Below, piece by piece: positions 7,107 to 10,425 of a DNA stretch of 10,425 nucleotides. Origin of the DNA: a bacterium (GTDB taxonomy: Bacteria; Bacillota; Clostridia; Oscillospirales; Acutalibacteraceae); contig JAHLBL010000044.1 of the NCBI GenBank assembly GCA_020625635.1, positions 1 to 10,425 of the forward strand, in the 5' to 3' direction. Positions within the stretch are counted from its first letter, which is position 1. Each line of letters opens with the position of its first letter. The position numbers and the translations under genes were made by a program. A model generated the notes under the pieces. The model saw only the letters and a list, made by a program, of their open reading frames with translations. It did no database searches and was not told where the DNA came from.

Positions 7107-9319
7107 TGCTTTTCCTTTCTGTACTTTTTGAGATATTGTTGAAGCTCGGTGTAAGCGGGCTTGAGCCTTTCGTGCCATGTAGGTATTTTCCAGCTCTTAT
7201 AGGTGTATTCTCCGTTAAGCTTGACGGAAACCTTGTTTTCGTTTTTCTGCACTCCAAATCCGAAGCGGAAGGATTTGTACTCCTGAGAGGTAATTACCTG
7301 CTCCTCCCAGAAATCCGCTATCTGCTGCTTCTCGGAGGGGTCCATTACGTTCAGAAGCTGCCACGGGATCCTGATCTCAACTCCGCCTTTTGAGTAACAG
7401 AAGTCGGAAAGAGACACATAATCGTCGGAATCGGGATTGCCGTTGCCGTAGAGGAGCTTTCCCGTTTCGTAAGCTTTGTCGGTAACCTCCTGACCTGTAC
7501 CCTTGATCTTCATATTGTAGCCGTAGCACAGCATCATCTCGTCAAACATACCGCTGTTTTTCTTGTCGGCGTTCTTTTTCGGGATGAAATCGGACAGCAT
7601 TCTTGACTCGACAAAATAATAGTTGAACGCGTCGTAATAACGGTCGACAAATATGTGCGAATCCGACGCGCCGTGAATTTTTATCAGAAAATCCGCGCCC
7701 TTATCGAAGCTGAGATTATACTGCGACGATGCTTTATTGCCCTGCTTTTTAATCGTGTCGACGGGTATGTAGAGCGTATCGTTGTTAAAATCGTAGCCGC
7801 TGCTTTTCACCATCAGATAGACGTATCTCTCGTCGCTCATAACATAGAGAGAGCCTTCCTTTGATTTTGAAACGGGTTCGATTCCGTCCCATTCGGATAA
7901 ATCGCCGTCAGGGTATGAGATACAGCGCTTCTTTCCGGGGTCAAAAGCCATAATTCCGAAGCACTGCTCGGTGGTCTGAATATTGCTCCAGAACGGGCGC
8001 CTGTCGGCAATATCGTACATTACGTTATTCCATGTACGCTTGAACCACTCGTCCTGCCATGTAAACACAAGACCGCCCGCGTAGCCTGTTTCGTAGATCG
8101 AATCAAACATATCGATCAGCATAGCGCCCTGGGCGTTTTCGTCGACGCGCCCCTGATTGTAGCCCATAACGCTCTCGTGACCTTTTCCGCGCGAGGTCGG
8201 GATACCGAACTCCGCGACAAGGATCGGAACCGTATGAACGAGCTTCAGATCCTTGAGGTACGCCGAGTATGTATCGATCTCGCCCTTTTCGTTGAGGTTC
8301 TTCAGGTAATCCTCCTGATAATTGAGGCTGTCGGGATAGTAGGGATAGATATGGTACGACGCGAACATTCCCGGTCCGAAGTTTCTGAACTTGATATTCT
8401 CGGTATTGACAGTCGCCTTGTCCTCGTCATAGTGCGGCTCGTTAGGATGATTGAGCGGATCGGTCGTGATCCAGTTCGCAAAGGCGAGCGGCGTCTGGTA
8501 CTTGTATTTAGTTGTTTCGTGCTTTATGACCGCGTTTCCTACACGGCACAGAAACGCCTCGAACGGCGAAGCCGCCTGAGTGTAGAGATACTTTCCGTCA
8601 AAGTTTCGTTTTTCAGGGTGCTGCTTGTCGGAGTTCAGAACGAGATTGGGGTCCCACTCGATACCGATGATCCAGCCCGCAAGCCACCTTGAAACGTCCG
8701 CGTGATATGTTCCCGACGCCTTTCCGGGCGAGTCGGGGATCACGGCTTTTCCGTGTATAACATCAACAACAGTAAGCGCGTCGTTCTTAAAATCATTAAG
8801 AATCTTTTCGTTCTCGGCATAAACGTCGCCCAGACGCTCTATATCGTCCTCGTTTACCCATACGCCCTGGAAAAGATAGAGCGGGTTCTCCGCCTTTTTA
8901 TTAAAGTCATTCAGCGCGAGGTAAAACTGCGGGCGCATTATCGTATAAACTCGGATACAGTTGCAGTTCATAGCGCTGATTTTTTCAAACCACCTTAAAT
9001 AAGTTTCGTAGCTTATTGTAAGGTCGCCCGGGAAAAGCGCGGGCTCGGACGCGCCGATATTCACGCCCGTCATAAACAGCTTATTCCATTCTCCGCCTTT
9101 ATATACAAAAAAGCTTTCACCCTCGGTTTTAAAGCGGTAGCTCAGATCATTCGCGTTATCGTTGTAGGTCTCGCTTCCCGAAACCGACGCGCTTTTCTTT
9201 TCGTACTTGCTTCTGAAAAAGCTGAGCTGTTTTATTCCGAACGGAGCCAGAACTCCGGTCTGCGCCAGCAAAAACAGTACAAGCAGCGTAGCGAGGACCG
9301 TAAGTACGTATTTTTTCAT
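7103..9319 (-). CDS. Membrane-anchored glycoside-hydrolase-like TIM barrel with C-terminal CBM9/DOMON-like domain
   Basis: This is a 738-residue protein with an N-terminal hydrophobic helix (about 5-25) that has no lipobox cysteine and no clear signal peptidase site, so it is probably an uncleaved anchor with the body outside the membrane. The barrel (about 70-460) has FMTGVNIG, GIEW with E221 as candidate acid/base, ILVAEFG with E370 as candidate nucleophile, and GGLVFTWQDEWFKRTWN (415-431), identical to its paralogue in the WQDEWFKRTWN part. PDGDLSEW (470-477) opens a CBM9/DOMON-like domain. Further shared marks are KKNSG, GNGNPDSDD and SLSDFC near the C terminus. The ATG at 9319 overlaps the GT2 stop as ATGA, with AAGGAG (9328-9333) 8 nt upstream. 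The gene lies between the synthase and the lipoprotein paralogue, overlapping both by 4 bp. Both catalytic-type glutamates are present, so activity is plausible. The exact glycosidase family and linkage specificity cannot be fixed by eye. Confidence 0.83.
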   Translation of the reverse strand: MKKYVLTVLATLLVLFLLAQTGVLAPFGIKQLSFFRSKYEKKSASVSGSETYNDNANDLSYRFKTEGESFFVYKGGEWNKLFMTGVNIGASEPALFPGDLTISYETYLRWFEKISAMNCNCIRVYTIMRPQFYLALNDFNKKAENPLYLFQGVWVNEDDIERLGDVYAENEKILNDFKNDALTVVDVIHGKAVIPDSPGKASGTYHADVSRWLAGWIIGIEWDPNLVLNSDKQHPEKRNFDGKYLYTQAASPFEAFLCRVGNAVIKHETTKYKYQTPLAFANWITTDPLNHPNEPHYDEDKATVNTENIKFRNFGPGMFASYHIYPYYPDSLNYQEDYLKNLNEKGEIDTYSAYLKDLKLVHTVPILVAEFGIPTSRGKGHESVMGYNQGRVDENAQGAMLIDMFDSIYETGYAGGLVFTWQDEWFKRTWNNVMYDIADRRPFWSNIQTTEQCFGIMAFDPGKKRCISYPDGDLSEWDGIEPVSKSKEGSLYVMSDERYVYLMVKSSGYDFNNDTLYIPVDTIKKQGNKASSQYNLSFDKGADFLIKIHGASDSHIFVDRYYDAFNYYFVESRMLSDFIPKKNADKKNSGMFDEMMLCYGYNMKIKGTGQEVTDKAYETGKLLYGNGNPDSDDYVSLSDFCYSKGGVEIRIPWQLLNVMDPSEKQQIADFWEEQVITSQEYKSFRFGFGVQKNENKVSVKLNGEYTYKSWKIPTWHERLKPAYTELQQYLKKYRKEKQ
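7113..7116 (-). promoter_or_regulatory. Ribosome binding site that fixes the GTG start of the lipoprotein gene
   Basis: AGGA (within AAAGGA) on the minus strand, embedded in the last codons of the upstream paralogue, sits 6 nt before the GTG at 7106. Together with the GTGA overlap it supports GTG over upstream in-frame starts. Confidence 0.7.
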
Positions 9320-10425
9320 TGTTCAAACTCCTTACGCTTGATTTTACCCCAGGTTTTCCTAAGCTTACGGTATTTGATGATACCCTCGACTCGGAAAATC
9401 GAAATCATCTGACGATAGCCGAAGTTCTCGAGAATAGCATAAATCGAAATCGAAATACTCTGCTTCGCGGTCATCGCGGCTCTGTGGGTGTACTGCTCAA
9501 GCACGAGGCTTCCCTCGGAAAGTATAACGCCAAGCATAACCGCCAGCAGGAAGTACATAACGAAGAAGAACATATTAAGCTCGCCCATAATCAGCGAGAA
9601 GGGCACCAGAAAATATCCTATAGTCTCGATCACGGCGCCTAACAGCTCGAAGATCCAGTTGTAGGGCATCGAGAACAGCCCGACCATTCCGTAACGCGGA
9701 TTCAGCGTCATGGCGCGGTGAGCGATAAGCGTATCCATAAGTCCTATCTGCCAGCGGCGGCGCTGGCTGCGGATATCGTTGATCGACATCGGACCCTGCG
9801 TCCAGCATATCGAAAGCTCGTTGAATTTTACCCTGTATTTTATCTTATTTTTTCTCATATATCGGTGGATACGGACGATGATTTCCATATCCTCTCCGAT
9901 AGTATTCCTCTTATAGCCTCCGACGTCGATAACAGTCTGCTTGCGGAACAAGCCGAAGGCTCCCGATACGATAAGCAGCGAGTTTGATGCGCTCCAGAAC
10001 ACGCGTCCCGATAAAAACGAGCGGTAGTATTCGACGATCTGGAATCTTTCGATGAGCTTCTCGGGCATCGTAAAGCCTTTGAGCTCTCCGTCAACGATCT
10101 TGGAGCCGTTCGCGATTCTGACGATCCCGCCCGCGACAACAGTTCTCGAATCCTTGATGAATTCGAGCGCGAGCATCAGCAGAGCGTCCTTCTCAACTCG
10201 CGAATCGGCGTCAAGGCAGGTGAACAGAGGGTAGGACGAGATATTGATACCCGCGTTGAGAGCGTCGGACTTTCCGCCGTTGTCCTTGTCCACAAAAAGG
10301 AGGTTCGGATATTTTTTGCTGAAATACACACCGCGTATGTTCTGCGTCTTGAGCTGATAGCGGATAGAGGTTTCTATCGGGTGCATATCAAACGCGTTTA
10401 TAACCAGTTCGCCTGTTTTGTCGGT
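9316..10425 (-). CDS. Processive family 2 glycosyltransferase, polysaccharide synthase (5' end off window)
   Basis: The frame is open to the right edge, leaving 369 C-terminal residues; the ATG at 10386 is internal, not the start. Numbering from the window edge, the GT-A features are GGKSDALNAG (50-59), the LDADS metal/nucleotide-binding motif (DAD 72-74), the acceptor-site GED (177-179) and QRRRW (221-225), the QxxRW signature of processive beta-glycan synthases such as BcsA, PgaC/IcaA and hyaluronan synthase. Two to three hydrophobic helices follow (about 252-303), then a basic tail ending KRKEFEQ. The missing N terminus should hold the first helices and the UDP-binding start. It is predicted to polymerise and extrude a polysaccharide across the membrane. 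No PilZ domain follows the helices, unlike BcsA. The stop overlaps the ATG of the anchored hydrolase (ATGA), tying synthesis to the two surface enzymes. The sugar is not predictable from what is visible. Confidence 0.92.
   Translation of the reverse strand, partial: TDKTGELVINAFDMHPIETSIRYQLKTQNIRGVYFSKKYPNLLFVDKDNGGKSDALNAGINISSYPLFTCLDADSRVEKDALLMLALEFIKDSRTVVAGGIVRIANGSKIVDGELKGFTMPEKLIERFQIVEYYRSFLSGRVFWSASNSLLIVSGAFGLFRKQTVIDVGGYKRNTIGEDMEIIVRIHRYMRKNKIKYRVKFNELSICWTQGPMSINDIRSQRRRWQIGLMDTLIAHRAMTLNPRYGMVGLFSMPYNWIFELLGAVIETIGYFLVPFSLIMGELNMFFFVMYFLLAVMLGVILSEGSLVLEQYTHRAAMTAKQSISISIYAILENFGYRQMISIFRVEGIIKYRKLRKTWGKIKRKEFEQ

Noticed and set aside
7107..7178. Longer N terminus for the lipoprotein, starting at 7178
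   Set aside because: It would put 24 mostly basic residues in front of a canonical lipoprotein signal peptide and overlap the upstream gene by 76 bp. The GTG at 7106 has a ribosome binding site and a standard GTGA overlap.

Overview
The window looks like a chromosomal segment of an anaerobic Firmicute, most likely class Clostridia (Ruminococcus/Oscillospiraceae- or Lachnospiraceae-like). This is an inference from strong GGAGG-type ribosome binding sites, consensus sigma-A promoters, moderate GC, and the kinds of proteins present: c-di-GMP enzymes with PAS arrays and a cysteine-cluster flavoprotein. No rRNA, tRNA, mobile element or CRISPR array was seen. Every convincing gene lies on the minus strand, so the window reads biologically from its right end to its left end.

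Right half (about 4989-10425): a tightly packed three-gene operon whose 5' end lies beyond the window. It encodes a processive-type membrane glycosyltransferase of family GT2 (5'-truncated by the window edge) and two tandem paralogous, membrane-tethered, glycoside-hydrolase-like TIM-barrel proteins with a C-terminal CBM9/DOMON-like domain. One paralogue has an uncleaved N-terminal anchor and the other has a lipoprotein signal. The three genes overlap by 4 bp at each junction (ATGA, then GTGA), so they are almost certainly co-translated. The natural reading is a synthase-dependent exopolysaccharide system: the GT2 makes and exports a beta-linked polymer, and the two extracytoplasmic enzymes trim, remodel or bind it.

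Middle (about 627-4901): a two-gene c-di-GMP operon with its own good promoter. The first gene encodes a 1000-residue PAS / degenerate GGDEF / EAL / PAS-array protein predicted to degrade c-di-GMP. The second encodes a seven-helix membrane diguanylate cyclase with an intact GGDEF motif. They overlap by one base at TGATG, and a perfect 9-nt Shine-Dalgarno sequence lies inside the end of the first gene. The operon ends at an intrinsic terminator (about 546-586). Its position directly downstream of the polysaccharide operon suggests that c-di-GMP controls the polymer, although the GT2 has no PilZ domain in the part visible here, so the receptor is unknown.

Left end (1-524): the 5' part of a small flavodoxin-fold reductase with an iron-sulfur-flavoprotein-like cysteine cluster. 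It is driven by a perfect-consensus promoter (TTGACA, 17 bp, TATAAT) in which two copies of a palindrome occupy the -35/-10 spacer and the start-site region. This architecture implies a strong promoter under tight repression by a dimeric regulator that is not encoded in the window. It appears functionally separate from the polysaccharide and c-di-GMP genes.
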